Positions 1-9,676 of a stretch of DNA of 64,000 nucleotides are shown here, piece by piece. Below the pieces are notes generated by a model that saw only the letters and a list, made by a program, of their open reading frames with translations, ran no database searches and was not told the origin of the DNA. The DNA is taken from NCBI GenBank assembly GCA_036273515.1, contig DASUHM010000023.1, positions 46,574 through 110,573 on the forward strand, given 5' to 3'. This DNA comes from Gaiellales bacterium. GTDB lineage: Bacteria > Actinomycetota > Thermoleophilia > Gaiellales > JAICJC01. A program made the position numbers and the translations under genes. How positions within the stretch are numbered: the stretch's first letter is position 1; every line of letters starts with the position of its first letter.

Positions 1-26
1 AATCCGCTACGTCCGCGTGTCGTCAT
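1..26 (-). CDS. 5' end of an unidentified gene (runs off the window)
   Basis: An ATG at 26 reading leftward gives MTTRGRSG before the window ends. It is preceded, on the minus strand, by GGAGGAATCGC, an excellent ribosome binding site at normal spacing. Only eight codons are visible, so no product can be named. The Mrp gene downstream-right is on the same strand and ends 71 bases before it, so the two may be co-transcribed. Confidence 0.45.
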
Positions 27-97
27 GCGATTCCTCCGTTGGAGTCGGTCGGGCCACCTATGCCCCGCCGGCCCTCATCCTGAAACCCGACCCCGGG

Positions 98-1207
98 CTA
101 GCGGACGCTGAGGCGGCGGTCGATCCGCTCGGATCCGCTGCGCGGGCGAAGCACCCCCGGCAGGCCGGCGGCCACGTCGGCGACGGCCCGCGCCGATGCC
201 GCGTCGGGGTCCTCGAGGACGAGCGGCCGGCCGGCGTCGGCGGCCTGCCGCAGCGGCTCGTCCAGCGGGATCTCGCCCAGCAGCGGCACGCCCAGGCGGT
301 CGGCCAGCGCCCGCCCGCCGCCCTCGCCGAAGACGTGCGACCGCTCGCCGCAGCACGGGCAGATCAGATAGCTCATGTTCTCGATCACGCCGGCGACGTG
401 CATCCCCGTCTTCGCGGCCACCTCGGCCGACCGCTCGGCGACCTGCTGGGCGGCCGACTGCGGCGTGGTCACGATGATGACGTCGGGCGATGGCAGCAGC
501 TGGCCGAGCGAGATCGAGACGTCGCCGGTGCCCGGCGGCATGTCGACGACGAGGTAGTCGAGATCGCCCCAGTGGACGTCGGTCAGGAACTGCTCGAGCG
601 CCTTGTGCAGCATCGGGCCGCGCCAGACGACGGCCTGGTCGCCGTCGAGGAAGAAGCCGATCGACATGATCCGCAGGCCGTGGTTCACCGGCGGCACGAT
701 CATGCCGTCGACGACCACCGGCCGCCGGGTGATGCCGAGCATGCGTGGGATCGAGTAGCCGTAGATGTCGGCGTCGATCACGCCCACCTCGGCCCCGCCG
801 GCGGCGAGCGCCGCGGCCAGGTTCGCGGTCACGGTCGACTTGCCGACGCCGCCCTTCCCGGAGGCGACGGCGACGACGCGGGTGCGCTTGGCGAGCGCGA
901 TCGGCTTGGCGGCGCCGCTCCCGCCGGGGTGCAGCCGCTCCCGCAGGGCGGTGCGCTGCTCGGGCGTCATCACGTCGAAGCTGACCCCGACCGACTCGAC
1001 CCCCTCGACGGCGCCGACCCGGCCCCGCACCTGCGACTCGAGGTCGGCCTTCATCGGGCACCCGGCGACGGTCAGCGCGATCGTGACGTCGACGTGGCGC
1101 TCGCGCACGTCCACGGCGCGCACCATGTCGAGCTCGACCACGCTGCGACGCAGCTCCGGGTCGATGACCCCCGTGAGCGCTTCGCGGATCGCGGGCTCGG
1201 AAACCAT
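98..1207 (-). CDS. mrp: Mrp/ApbC-family P-loop ATPase, iron-sulfur cluster carrier
   Basis: A 369-residue protein with an N-terminal MIP18/DUF59-like domain (about 1-90) and a ParA/MinD-type ATPase domain. The deviant Walker A motif GKGGVGKS is at 117-124, the DADIYG motif at about 145-150, and the CxxC pair that holds a bridging [4Fe-4S] cluster is C283/C286 (CPCC). Family members bind and hand over Fe-S clusters to apoproteins in the cytoplasm. The ATG start at 1207 fits the family N-terminus. It is followed upstream by a separate leftward chain (phosphatase, DUF1015) with an 18-base gap, so it may be the last gene of that unit. All expected motifs are present; the identification is firm, the client proteins are unknown. 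Confidence 0.93.
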   Translation of the reverse strand: MVSEPAIREALTGVIDPELRRSVVELDMVRAVDVRERHVDVTIALTVAGCPMKADLESQVRGRVGAVEGVESVGVSFDVMTPEQRTALRERLHPGGSGAAKPIALAKRTRVVAVASGKGGVGKSTVTANLAAALAAGGAEVGVIDADIYGYSIPRMLGITRRPVVVDGMIVPPVNHGLRIMSIGFFLDGDQAVVWRGPMLHKALEQFLTDVHWGDLDYLVVDMPPGTGDVSISLGQLLPSPDVIIVTTPQSAAQQVAERSAEVAAKTGMHVAGVIENMSYLICPCCGERSHVFGEGGGRALADRLGVPLLGEIPLDEPLRQAADAGRPLVLEDPDAASARAVADVAAGLPGVLRPRSGSERIDRRLSVR

Positions 1208-1225
1208 GCTTGCAGTGTAGGTGCC

Positions 1226-2040
1226 CTACGGCTCGCCGGCGTACACGAGCCCGGCGAGGCGGGTCGACCACTCGCGGTCGCGCGCGGCGGTCGCCCGGGT
1301 GCGCGACTCGAGGTCGAGCGGCAGGGCCGGGTCGTCCAGCAGGAAGACGTCGGCCCCGGCCTCGCGCACGATCAGCCACGCCGCCGCCAGGTCGACGGAG
1401 CGGGACGGCTTGAGCGTCGCCACGGCGTCGACGCGGCCGTCCGCGAGCTGGCACAACGCGAGTGCCAGCGCCCCCATCACCCGGATCCGGCCGACGTTCC
1501 CGTCCATGCGGGCGGCGGCGGCCGCCACCAGCGACGCGTTCGTCGCCTCGAAGTCGACGATCCCGAACCGGGCCTTGGGGCGGGTGCCGCCCAGGGGGCG
1601 GCCGTCAACGGTCGCGCCGCCGCCGGCCTCGGCCACCCACTCCTCGCCGCTGCCGAAGTCGCGCACGTAGCCGAACTTGACGTCGGCGATCGTCGGGCCG
1701 TCGGCGAACGCGATCGAGAGGCAGTAGAACGGCAGCCGCCGCTTGGCGTTCAGCGAGCCGTCGATCGGGTCGACGACCACCACCCAGGGGCTCTCGCCTG
1801 ACCCGAATGTGCGCTCGCCGAGCTCCTCCGACACCAGCCGGAAGTCGATCCCGAGGGCGTGCAGCGCCTCGAGCTGGGCGACCGCCGCCTGCTCCGCCCG
1901 GTCGTCCATCACCGTGGTGTCGTCGCCGCCGCTGCCGCGGCCCACGACCGGCTCGCGGTCGTCGCGCGTCGGCAGGTCGGCCAGCGCCACCTCGACGTCC
2001 GCGGCCACCCGCCGGCAGAAGTCGAGCCACTCCTGCCGCA

Positions 2041-2041
<1 letters not shown>
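1226..2041 (-). CDS. Inositol monophosphatase-family sugar/nucleotide phosphatase
   Basis: A 271-residue member of the Mg-dependent IMPase/FBPase/CysQ superfamily. The first metal motif SEELGE (about residues 74-79) and DPIDGSLN (the D-P-I-D-G box) are intact. The C-terminal WDxAAG box is altered to VDLAAAW. The start at 2041 begins MRQEWLDFC and overlaps the stop of the upstream DUF1015 gene by one base (TGATG), indicating translational coupling. Substrate cannot be told from sequence: inositol phosphate, fructose bisphosphate, histidinol phosphate or PAP are all possible in this family. Confidence 0.85.
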
Positions 2042-3330
<1,289 letters not shown>

Positions 3331-3381
3331 CCGCGGGATACTAGGTGGTCGCACCTCCGGCCTGTGCCTGGCACCGGAAGG

Positions 3382-3446
3382 CGGGGTCAGACCCCGTACA
3401 AAAGTGTCACAAAACTGCAACGGCCGCCGTTCGGGGTCTGACCCCG
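3382..3446. repeat. 63-bp double-palindrome element, copy 1
   Basis: GGGGTCAGACCCC at 3383-3395 and GGGGTCTGACCCC at 3433-3445 flank a 37-base core ending ACGGCCGCCGTTC. The distance from start to start is 50 bases, as in the three other copies. This is the only copy in a divergent intergenic gap (DUF1015 leftward, HD protein rightward). The outer arms pair as one long inverted repeat, or each palindrome can fold alone. Confidence 0.9.
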
Positions 3447-3494
3447 ATTGTCGGCCCGGCCTCCCGGGCCGCCGGCCGATAAAGTGTCGCGGAG

Positions 3495-4352
3495 ATGGCG
3501 GGCGACACCTACGTGGCCGATCTGAGCGAGGGGACGCTCGTCGACGCCATGTTCGCCGTCCAGCGCAAGCAGCGCCGCCATACCCGCAACGGCGACCCGT
3601 TCCTCTCGATGGAGCTGGCCGACCGCACCGGACGCGTGCCGGGCGTCGTCTGGAACGACGTGAACCTGCTCGGATCGCGCTTCGACCAGGGCGACACCGT
3701 CCGGGTGCTGGGACGGGTGGAGAGCTACGGCGGCCGGCTCCAGATCGCCGTCCGCGACCTGGAGAAGATCGAGGCGGGCGACCCGCTCGACCTCGTGCCC
3801 GGCGCCCGCCGCGACGCCGAGACGCTCGACGGCTTCGTCGAGTTCCTGGCCGGCGAGGTCGCCCACGCCGGGCTGCGCGGGCTGCTCGACCGGTTCCTCG
3901 CCGACGCCCGCTTCCGCGAGCGGCTGCGCTCCGCGCCGGCCGCCGAGACGCACCACGACTACGCCGGCGGCCTGCTCGAGCACACCGTCGCCGTGGCGAC
4001 GCTCTGCCGCGAGGCCGCCCAATTGCACCCGCGCCTCAACTCCGACATCCTGGTCACGGCGGCGCTGCTCCACGACGTCGGTCGCACCGAGACCTTCCGG
4101 CCCGGCGTCACCATCGCCGTCTCGGAGCAGGGACGGCTGCTCGGGCACGTCCTCGCCGGGGTGCGCATGATCGACGCCGGCGCCCGCGAGGCCGGCCTGG
4201 CCGACGACGTGCTCCTGCCGCTCCTGAACGCGGTCGCGGGCCATCACGGCCCGATCGAGGGCCGCCGCCTGGAGACGCCCGAGGCCGTCGCCCTCTACCA
4301 CGCGAACACGCTCGACGCCCGGGTCGGCGAGGCCCTCTCCGGCCATGGCTGA
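3495..4352 (+). CDS. YhaM-like OB-fold/HD-domain 3'-5' exonuclease
   Basis: A 285-residue protein with an N-terminal OB-fold nucleic-acid-binding segment (about 10-100, including FLSMELADRTGRVPGVVW) and a C-terminal HD domain (about 150-280). The metal motifs are HHDYAGGLLEHT, LLHDVGR and GHHG. This domain order is that of YhaM, a 3'-5' exoribonuclease/DNase of Gram-positive bacteria; Bacillus YhaM is about 314 residues. The stop TGA at 4350-4352 lies just inside the start of the SDR gene (overlap of 8 bases), so the two are coupled. Some relatives may act as single-strand DNA exonucleases; RNA versus DNA preference is not visible here. Confidence 0.85.
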   Translation: MAGDTYVADLSEGTLVDAMFAVQRKQRRHTRNGDPFLSMELADRTGRVPGVVWNDVNLLGSRFDQGDTVRVLGRVESYGGRLQIAVRDLEKIEAGDPLDLVPGARRDAETLDGFVEFLAGEVAHAGLRGLLDRFLADARFRERLRSAPAAETHHDYAGGLLEHTVAVATLCREAAQLHPRLNSDILVTAALLHDVGRTETFRPGVTIAVSEQGRLLGHVLAGVRMIDAGAREAGLADDVLLPLLNAVAGHHGPIEGRRLETPEAVALYHANTLDARVGEALSGHG

Positions 4353-5070
4353 CCGCGTCGTCCTCATCACGGGCGGCTCGACCGGGATCGGCGCGGCCAC
4401 CGCCCGCCGCGCGGTCGCGGGCGGCGACAAGGTCGTCCTCGCGGCGCGGCGCAAGGGGGCGCTCGACGCACTCGCGGCCGAGCTCGGGCCGGACAACGCC
4501 CTCGCCGTCGCCTGCGACGTGACCGAGTGGGACCAGGTCGAGGCCCTCGCGACCGCGACGCTGGAGCGCTTCGGCCGGATCGACGTCGTCTTCGCGAACG
4601 CGGGCTTCGGCGCGACCCGCGGCTTCCTCAACGAGACGCCCGAGCACTGGCGGGCAATGGTGCTCACGAACGTGCTCGGCATCGCGTACACGATCCGGGC
4701 GACGCTCGCGCACCTGCTCGAGCGCGGCACCGGCCACTACGTCCTGACGAGCTCGATCGCGGGCCGGCGATCGCTGCCCGGGTCGCTCTACTCGGCCACG
4801 AAGTGGGCCGTGACGGGCATCGGCCAGAGCCTGCGCGGCGAGCTGCGTGAAACGCACGGGAACACCCGCATCCGGGTGACGCTGATCGAGCCGGGCGGCG
4901 TCGAGACGCCGTTCTTCGACAACCGGGGCGAGGGCCGGCTCGAGGCCGACGACGTCGCCGGCGCCGTCATGTGGGCGCTCGACCAGCCCGAGCACGTGGA
5001 CGTCAGCGAGGTGCTGATCCTGCCCACGGCGCAGGGGGCGATCCCGCCGGCGAGTCAGCCGAAGCCCTGA
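4345..5070 (+). CDS. Short-chain dehydrogenase/reductase (SDR)
   Basis: A 241-residue classical SDR with the NAD(P) motif TGGSTGIG near residue 8, the structural NAG motif, and the catalytic Ser (SSIAG) with YSATK in the active site. Arg/Lys residues following the second strand (ARRKG) suggest NADP(H) preference. The substrate is unknown. It overlaps the YhaM-like gene upstream by 8 bases. Its 3' end overlaps the convergent glyoxalase-fold gene by 16 bases (5055-5070). Confidence 0.88.
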   Translation: MADRVVLITGGSTGIGAATARRAVAGGDKVVLAARRKGALDALAAELGPDNALAVACDVTEWDQVEALATATLERFGRIDVVFANAGFGATRGFLNETPEHWRAMVLTNVLGIAYTIRATLAHLLERGTGHYVLTSSIAGRRSLPGSLYSATKWAVTGIGQSLRGELRETHGNTRIRVTLIEPGGVETPFFDNRGEGRLEADDVAGAVMWALDQPEHVDVSEVLILPTAQGAIPPASQPKP

Positions 5071-5423
5071 AGCGGGCTCGCGTGCTTCGGCTGGTACAGG
5101 CCGATCTCGCCCGCGCCGGGCACATTGATCGACGTGATCAGGCCGAAGCGCTCCTCGGCGATCGGCGAGGCCAGCTCGACGCCGCGCGCCTCGAGGTCGG
5201 CGGCCGTCTGGTGGATGTCGTTGCACATCAGCCACAGCTGATGCTCGCCCGGCCGGCGGTCGTTTCCCTGCGTCGGATGGACGGCGAGCTCCGCCGGCGG
5301 AAGGGCGAAGATCAGCCAGCCGCCGCCGGCGTCGACCGAGTCGAGGCCGAGCACGTCGCGCAGGAAGGTGCGAGCCGCCTCGGCGTCGTCCGCGTAGATC
5401 AGCGCGTGCACGCCGGCAATCAC
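5055..5423 (-). CDS. VOC-superfamily (glyoxalase/bleomycin-resistance fold) protein
   Basis: A 122-residue single-domain VOC protein. The start is GTG at 5423 (VIAGVHALIYADD), 20 bases after the stop of YchF; no in-frame ATG exists nearby. Typical features are the opening strand ALIYADDAEAARTFLRDVLGLD and the later HQLWLMCNDI and GLITSINVPGAGEIGLYQP segments. Such proteins may be lyases, dioxygenases or binding proteins and the reaction cannot be assigned. It is probably co-transcribed with ychF. The 3' end overlaps the convergent SDR gene by 16 bases. Confidence 0.75.
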   Translation of the reverse strand: MIAGVHALIYADDAEAARTFLRDVLGLDSVDAGGGWLIFALPPAELAVHPTQGNDRRPGEHQLWLMCNDIHQTAADLEARGVELASPIAEERFGLITSINVPGAGEIGLYQPKHASPLQGFG

Positions 5424-5443
5424 ACCCGCATCATGCCCCAGAC

Positions 5444-6523
5444 TCAGACGTTGAAGCGGATGTTGAGCGTGTCGCCGTCGGCGACCACGTAGTCGCGGCC
5501 CTCGACCCGCACCCAGCCGCGCTTCTTCGCCTCGGCCTCGGAACCGGCCTCGACCAGCCTGTCCCATTCGATCACCTCGGCCCGGATGAAGCCGCGCTCG
5601 AGGTCGGAGTGGATCCGGCCCGCCGCCTGCTGGGCGTTCTGGCCGCGGCGGATCGTCCAGGCACGCGTCTCCTTCGGCCCCGTCGTGAAGAACGGGATCA
5701 GGTCGAGCAGGCGGTAGGCGGCCAGCGTGACCAGGTCGAGCGCCGGCCGCTCGATCCCGAGATCGGCCAGGAACGCCTCGGCGTCCTCCGCCGGCAGCTC
5801 GCGCAGCTCCGCCTCGATCTTGCCGTTGACGGCGATGCACTCGCTGCCGCGCTCCCGGGCGAAGCGCTCGACCGCCGCCACCTGCTCGGCATCGCCGCCC
5901 TCGTCGACGTTGGCGACGTAGAGCTCGGGCTTGGCCGTGAGCAGGTCGAGCGACGCCGGTACCTCGACCGGGCACGAGCGGGCCGGCTGGCCCGCCTCGA
6001 GCCACTCGCGCAGCCCATCGAGCGCCGATTGCTCGGCGACGGCCGCGGCGTCGCCGCCCTTGGCCGCCTTGCCCACCCGCTCGGCCCGCCGCTCGATGGC
6101 CGCGAGATCGGCGAACACGAGCTCGATTTCGACCGTCTCGGCGTCCTCGAGCGGATCGATCCGGCCGGCGGGATGCGCGACCGTGTCGTCCTCGAAGCAG
6201 CGCAGCACGTGCAGCACGGCGTCGGTGTTGCGGATGCTGCCGAGGAACTGGTTGCCGAGCCCCTCGCCGTGGGAGGCGCCGCTCACGAGCCCGGCGATGT
6301 CGACCACCCGGAGCGTCGCCGGCACGACCTTGCCCGACTGCGAGCTCGAGACGGCGTCGAGCGCCTCCAGCCGGGGATCGCGGACATCGGCGACCCCGTG
6401 CACGGTCTCGACGGTCGAGAACATGTGCGGCGCGACCACCGCACCGCCGCCGGCCAGGGCATTGAAGAGCGTGGATTTGCCGCTGTTCGGCAGGCCGACC
6501 AGGCCGACCTCGACGCCCGCCAT
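5444..6523 (-). CDS. ychF: YchF/OLA1 ribosome-associated GTPase/ATPase
   Basis: A 359-residue protein close to the 363 residues of E. coli YchF. It has the G1 loop GLPNSGKST (about 9-17), the DIAGLVSGASHGEGLGNQFL switch region, a coiled-coil insertion (about 130-200) and the C-terminal TGS-like domain containing YDLIPFFTTGPKETRAW-like residues (LLDLIPFFTTG). YchF proteins bind the ribosome and respond to stress; many prefer ATP. The ATG at 6523 overlaps the stop of the PAP2 gene by one base (TGATG). The usual FCTIEPN signature is replaced by MFSTVET, a divergence worth noting, but all G motifs are otherwise in place. Confidence 0.93.
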   Translation of the reverse strand: MAGVEVGLVGLPNSGKSTLFNALAGGGAVVAPHMFSTVETVHGVADVRDPRLEALDAVSSSQSGKVVPATLRVVDIAGLVSGASHGEGLGNQFLGSIRNTDAVLHVLRCFEDDTVAHPAGRIDPLEDAETVEIELVFADLAAIERRAERVGKAAKGGDAAAVAEQSALDGLREWLEAGQPARSCPVEVPASLDLLTAKPELYVANVDEGGDAEQVAAVERFARERGSECIAVNGKIEAELRELPAEDAEAFLADLGIERPALDLVTLAAYRLLDLIPFFTTGPKETRAWTIRRGQNAQQAAGRIHSDLERGFIRAEVIEWDRLVEAGSEAEAKKRGWVRVEGRDYVVADGDTLNIRFNV

Positions 6524-6921
6524 CAGACCGCCGCGGCCATCGTGCCGGTGACCGCCCCGACGGCGACGCCCGCGACGACGTCGCTCGTGTGATGGACGCC
6601 GGCGTAGGCCCGGCTCCAGGCCATCGCCCCCGCCATCGCCACCCACAGCGGGGCGAGCCGCGGCCGCACCTTGCACAGGGCGATCGCGGCCGCCGTCGAC
6701 ATGGCGGCGTGGCTCGACGGGAACGAGGACGACGACGGCGCCGGGACGAGCGGGTCGGCGCCCGGATCGGCCGGCCGCTCCCGGTTGACCGCCTGCTTGA
6801 CCGCGTAGTTCACGCCCAGCGTCCCCCACACGGTCGCCGCCACCCGCACCGGCCGTCCGCAGCCGAGCCCGATCGCGACCCAGAGCAGCCCGTAGTCACC
6901 GGCCCGGGTGTAGGGCCGCAC
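6523..6921 (-). CDS. PAP2-superfamily membrane phosphatase
   Basis: A small integral membrane phosphatase of the PAP2/undecaprenyl-diphosphatase type. The three motifs are KQAVNRERP, PSSHAAMS and SRAYAGVHHTSDVVAG, containing the catalytic His residues. Such enzymes remove phosphate from lipid phosphates at the membrane. The start is uncertain: GTG at 6921 gives 132 residues, but conserved-looking residues LRRWRHPGLDR lie upstream in the same frame. These would be included if a rare CTG at 6963, overlapping the stop of the DUF3107 gene, initiates translation. It is coupled downstream to ychF by a one-base TGATG overlap. Confidence 0.8.
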   Translation of the reverse strand: MRPYTRAGDYGLLWVAIGLGCGRPVRVAATVWGTLGVNYAVKQAVNRERPADPGADPLVPAPSSSSFPSSHAAMSTAAAIALCKVRPRLAPLWVAMAGAMAWSRAYAGVHHTSDVVAGVAVGAVTGTMAAAV

Positions 6922-6959
6922 GACGCGGTCGAGGCCCGGGTGGCGCCACCGGCGGAGGG

Positions 6960-7178
6960 TCAGAACCCCACCCGGCCGACGTGGGTCTCGTGCTTCACGT
7001 AGCTGATCTTCGAGACGTCGATGTGGTACGTCGCGTTCTCGTCGCCGGCGAACGTGACGACGCCCTTCCCGGACCTGAGCGCCTCCTCGACGCCCGCCCA
7101 CTCCTTGGCCGCGATCTTCGTGATCACGATCAGCCCGCCGTCGAACCCGATCTCCACCCGCGACACGTCAGCTGCCAT
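6960..7178 (-). CDS. DUF3107 family protein
   Basis: A 72-residue soluble protein beginning MAADVSRVEIGFDGG. The DUF3107 family is almost confined to Actinomycetota and has no established function, so it supports the taxonomic placement. The ATG at 7178 is preferred over one five codons earlier because GGAGGAG lies at proper spacing before it. Its first 11 bases overlap the end of the upstream methylmalonyl-CoA epimerase gene, so the two are translated as a unit. Confidence 0.85.
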   Translation of the reverse strand: MAADVSRVEIGFDGGLIVITKIAAKEWAGVEEALRSGKGVVTFAGDENATYHIDVSKISYVKHETHVGRVGF

Positions 7179-7590
7179 CGCCGTCTCCTCCATATTGCAC
7201 ATACTCGACCAGGACCCCGGCCACGCTGCCGGGATGGATGAACGCCACCTCGAGGCCGAAGAGGCCCGGGCGCGGCTCCGCATCGATCAGCTCGGCACCG
7301 GCCGCCGCGGCCCCGCGCAGCGAGGCGCGGATGTCCGAGACGAGGTAGGCGATGTGGTGCATCCCGGGGCCGCGGTTGGCGAGGAACTTGCCGACCGGCG
7401 TGTCCTCCCCCAGCGGCCGCAGGAGCTCGATCCGGCCGTCGCCGACCCGCATCGACACGGCCTCCACGCCCTGCGCGGGAACCGTCTCGCGATGCTCCAC
7501 CACGCCGCCGAAGAGCCGCTCGTACACATCCATCGCGGCGGGGAGGTCGTCCACGGCATGGCCGATATGATGGATGGCTTGCGGATGCAC
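7168..7590 (-). CDS. mce: Methylmalonyl-CoA epimerase
   Basis: A 140-residue VOC protein beginning VHPQAIHHIGHAVDDL from GTG at 7590. It has the features of methylmalonyl-CoA epimerase: the HIGHAVDDL metal His, the GIxxxMRVGDGRIELL Glu segment, GPGMHHIAY and the closing EVAFIHPGS. The enzyme interconverts (R)- and (S)-methylmalonyl-CoA in propionate metabolism. No mutase or propionyl-CoA carboxylase is in the window. A general glyoxalase cannot be excluded, but the residue pattern is typical of the epimerase. It overlaps the DUF3107 gene by 11 bases. Confidence 0.82.
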   Translation of the reverse strand: MHPQAIHHIGHAVDDLPAAMDVYERLFGGVVEHRETVPAQGVEAVSMRVGDGRIELLRPLGEDTPVGKFLANRGPGMHHIAYLVSDIRASLRGAAAAGAELIDAEPRPGLFGLEVAFIHPGSVAGVLVEYVQYGGDGDGS

Positions 7591-7629
7591 TGGACGGCAT
7601 CCTAGAGAACACGAAACGAGGGGGTTTGC

Positions 7630-8037
7630 ATGGGATTTCTGGACAAGCTGACACAACAGGCGTCCGAGGTCGCGTCGAGCGTGGCCGTGAAGACGCAGGA
7701 GGTCGCGAAGACCGGTCAGCTGCAGGTGCAGCTGCGCAACCTGAACGGCGAGGAGCGCGACGCGCTCGTCGAGTTCGGGCGTGAGGCCTACAACCTGCAG
7801 CAGGCGAACGCGCTGGCCGAGCGGTCCGGCGAGCTCGCCGGGGCCGCGGCGAAGATCACCGACATCCGCGCCCAGATCGCCGCGAAGGAGCAGGAGATCG
7901 CCGCAGTGAAGAGCGACGGCCTGGCCGACGACGCCCCGTCGTCCGACACGGTCGAGAGCTCGGCCGAGGAAGTGGCGGAGCCCCCCGCGGCGGAGACGCC
8001 CGGCGCCGGCACGCCGCCCAACGGCCCCACCGTGTAG
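7630..8037 (+). CDS. Small coiled-coil hypothetical protein
   Basis: A 135-residue acidic protein starting MGFLDKLTQQASEVAS behind a GAGGGGG ribosome binding site. Residues 10-100 are heptad-rich (VKTQEVAKTGQLQ, ITDIRAQIAAKEQEIAAVK) and predict a helical coiled coil. The tail (about 105-135) is Glu/Ala/Pro-rich and probably disordered. It has no signal peptide, membrane segment or recognised domain. The N-terminus resembles small phage-shock or zinc-ribbon helper proteins, but without the zinc ribbon. It is convergent with the FtsH-like gene, with 3 bases between stops. Confidence 0.7.
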   Translation: MGFLDKLTQQASEVASSVAVKTQEVAKTGQLQVQLRNLNGEERDALVEFGREAYNLQQANALAERSGELAGAAAKITDIRAQIAAKEQEIAAVKSDGLADDAPSSDTVESSAEEVAEPPAAETPGAGTPPNGPTV

Positions 8038-8040
8038 CGG

Positions 8041-9630
8041 CTACTCGGGCGGAGGCGGCGGCTGCATCGCCAGGGCCGCCTCCACACCGATGTCGAGCGA
8101 GGAGTTCGACTCGGGCTCGAGCCCCTCGAGCAGCACGTCGATGTCCGGGCGCTCGAGCGTCTCGGTCGCGAGCAGCGCCTGGGCCAGGCGGTCGAGGTAG
8201 GTGCGGTGCACCTCGACGAGGCGCAGCGCGTCGCGGTAGGCCGCGTCGGTGATGCCGCGCTGCCCGGCGTCGCGCATGCGCTTCGTCTCCTCCGAGAGCG
8301 CGTAGTTGTCGGCCCGCATCTGCTGGTGCGGCATCGACTCGCCCATGCCCCACTCGAACACCATCGAGCGGGCGATCGCCGTGGCCCGCTCGAGATCGTT
8401 GGCGGCGCCGTTCGTGATCCGGCCGAACACGACCTGCTCGGCCGCCCGGCCGGCCAGGATCACCTTCAGCCAGTCGCGCAGCTCCTCGGTCGAGTGCAGG
8501 TAGCGGTCCTCCTCGGGCAGGTTCAGGGTGTACCCGAGCGCCTGGCCGCGGGGGACGATGGTCACCTTGTGCAGCTGCATCGCGTCGCCCATCAGCCGGG
8601 CGACGAGCGCGTGCCCGGCCTCGTGGTAGGCGATCACGCGCTTCTCCTTGTCGGTGATCAGCTTGCGCTGCTGGAGGCCGGCGACGACCCGCTCGAGGGC
8701 GTAGTCGAAGTCGGCCTGGACGATCTCCGAGCGCTCGGCGCGGCCGGCGCTGATGGCGGCCTCGTTGCAGATGTTGGCGAGATCGGCACCTGTCAGGCCC
8801 GACGTCTGGCGGGCGACGTCGGCCAGGCGGACGCCCTCGGCCAGCGGCTTGCCGCGCGTGTGCACCTCGAGGATCTGCTCGCGGCCGTGCAGGTCGGGGG
8901 CGGACACCCCGATGTGGCGGTCGAAGCGCCCGGGGCGCAGCAGCGCCGTGTCGAGCGCGCCGAGCTGGTTCGAGGCGCCGATCACGACCAGCCGGTCGCT
9001 CTGGTGGAAGCCGTCCATCTCGACCAGCAGCTGGTTCAGCGTCTGATCGTGCTCCTGGCTGCCGCCGCCCGCCCCGCCGCTGCCGCGGTGGCGGCCGACG
9101 GCGTCGAGCTCGTCGATGAAGATGATCGCGGGCTGGTTCTTGCGGGCCGTCTGGAAGAGGCGGCGGATGCGGGCGGCGCCAAGGCCGCTCCACATCTCGA
9201 CGAACGACGACGCGCTCTGAAAGTAGAAGCTCGCCTCGGACTCGTTGGCGACCGCCTTGGCGAGCAGCGTCTTGCCGGTGCCCGGCGGGCCGTACAACAG
9301 GACGCCCTTGGGCACGCGCGCGCCGAGCTTCGCGAACCGGGAGGGGTCCTTCAGGAACTCGACCACCTCCTCGAGCTCGGCCCGCACCTCCTCGACGCCC
9401 GCCACCTCCTCCCAGCGCACGTCCGAGTCGGCCCGCGCCTCCAGCTGCTTGGGACGGACGTTCGGCATCATCGTGATGAACTTCCAGGTCAGCCAGCACA
9501 GCAGCCCGAGGAAGATGAAGATGCCCCAGGCGACCAGGAAGTCGTGCAGCCAGCCGACGGCGAGGTGCAGCCCGTGCACCGCGTCGTGCAGCCAGTCGTG
9601 CACGTTGCGCTCGCTGATCCAGTCCACCAC
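8041..9630 (-). CDS. ftsH: FtsH-like membrane AAA+ zinc metalloprotease, single-TM form
   Basis: A 529-residue protein starting at GTG 9630. It carries one hydrophobic membrane segment at about 31-54 (WGIFIFLGLLCWLTWKF). The AAA+ module has Walker A GPPGTGKT (114-121), Walker B FIDELD (171-176), an ASN sensor and the SRH arginine region RPGRFDR. The M41 protease active site HEAGH is at 336-340. True FtsH has two transmembrane helices around a periplasmic domain and about 610-650 residues; here the periplasmic domain and first helix are missing. It should still degrade membrane or cytosolic substrates. A longer upstream reading frame exists but gives no second helix. Confidence 0.88.
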   Translation of the reverse strand: MVDWISERNVHDWLHDAVHGLHLAVGWLHDFLVAWGIFIFLGLLCWLTWKFITMMPNVRPKQLEARADSDVRWEEVAGVEEVRAELEEVVEFLKDPSRFAKLGARVPKGVLLYGPPGTGKTLLAKAVANESEASFYFQSASSFVEMWSGLGAARIRRLFQTARKNQPAIIFIDELDAVGRHRGSGGAGGGSQEHDQTLNQLLVEMDGFHQSDRLVVIGASNQLGALDTALLRPGRFDRHIGVSAPDLHGREQILEVHTRGKPLAEGVRLADVARQTSGLTGADLANICNEAAISAGRAERSEIVQADFDYALERVVAGLQQRKLITDKEKRVIAYHEAGHALVARLMGDAMQLHKVTIVPRGQALGYTLNLPEEDRYLHSTEELRDWLKVILAGRAAEQVVFGRITNGAANDLERATAIARSMVFEWGMGESMPHQQMRADNYALSEETKRMRDAGQRGITDAAYRDALRLVEVHRTYLDRLAQALLATETLERPDIDVLLEGLEPESNSSLDIGVEAALAMQPPPPPE

Positions 9631-9676
9631 GTCCAGCGTACGGGACTTCGCTTGCGACGAACACCCTTGCGCCCTT

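Noticed and set aside
17..1801. Very long open frames on the strand opposite to real genes (for example the 594-codon frame over mrp and the phosphatase gene)
   Set aside because: They are Arg/Ala/Pro/Gly-rich mirror frames caused by the high GC content, with no domains, while the other strand encodes full conserved families.
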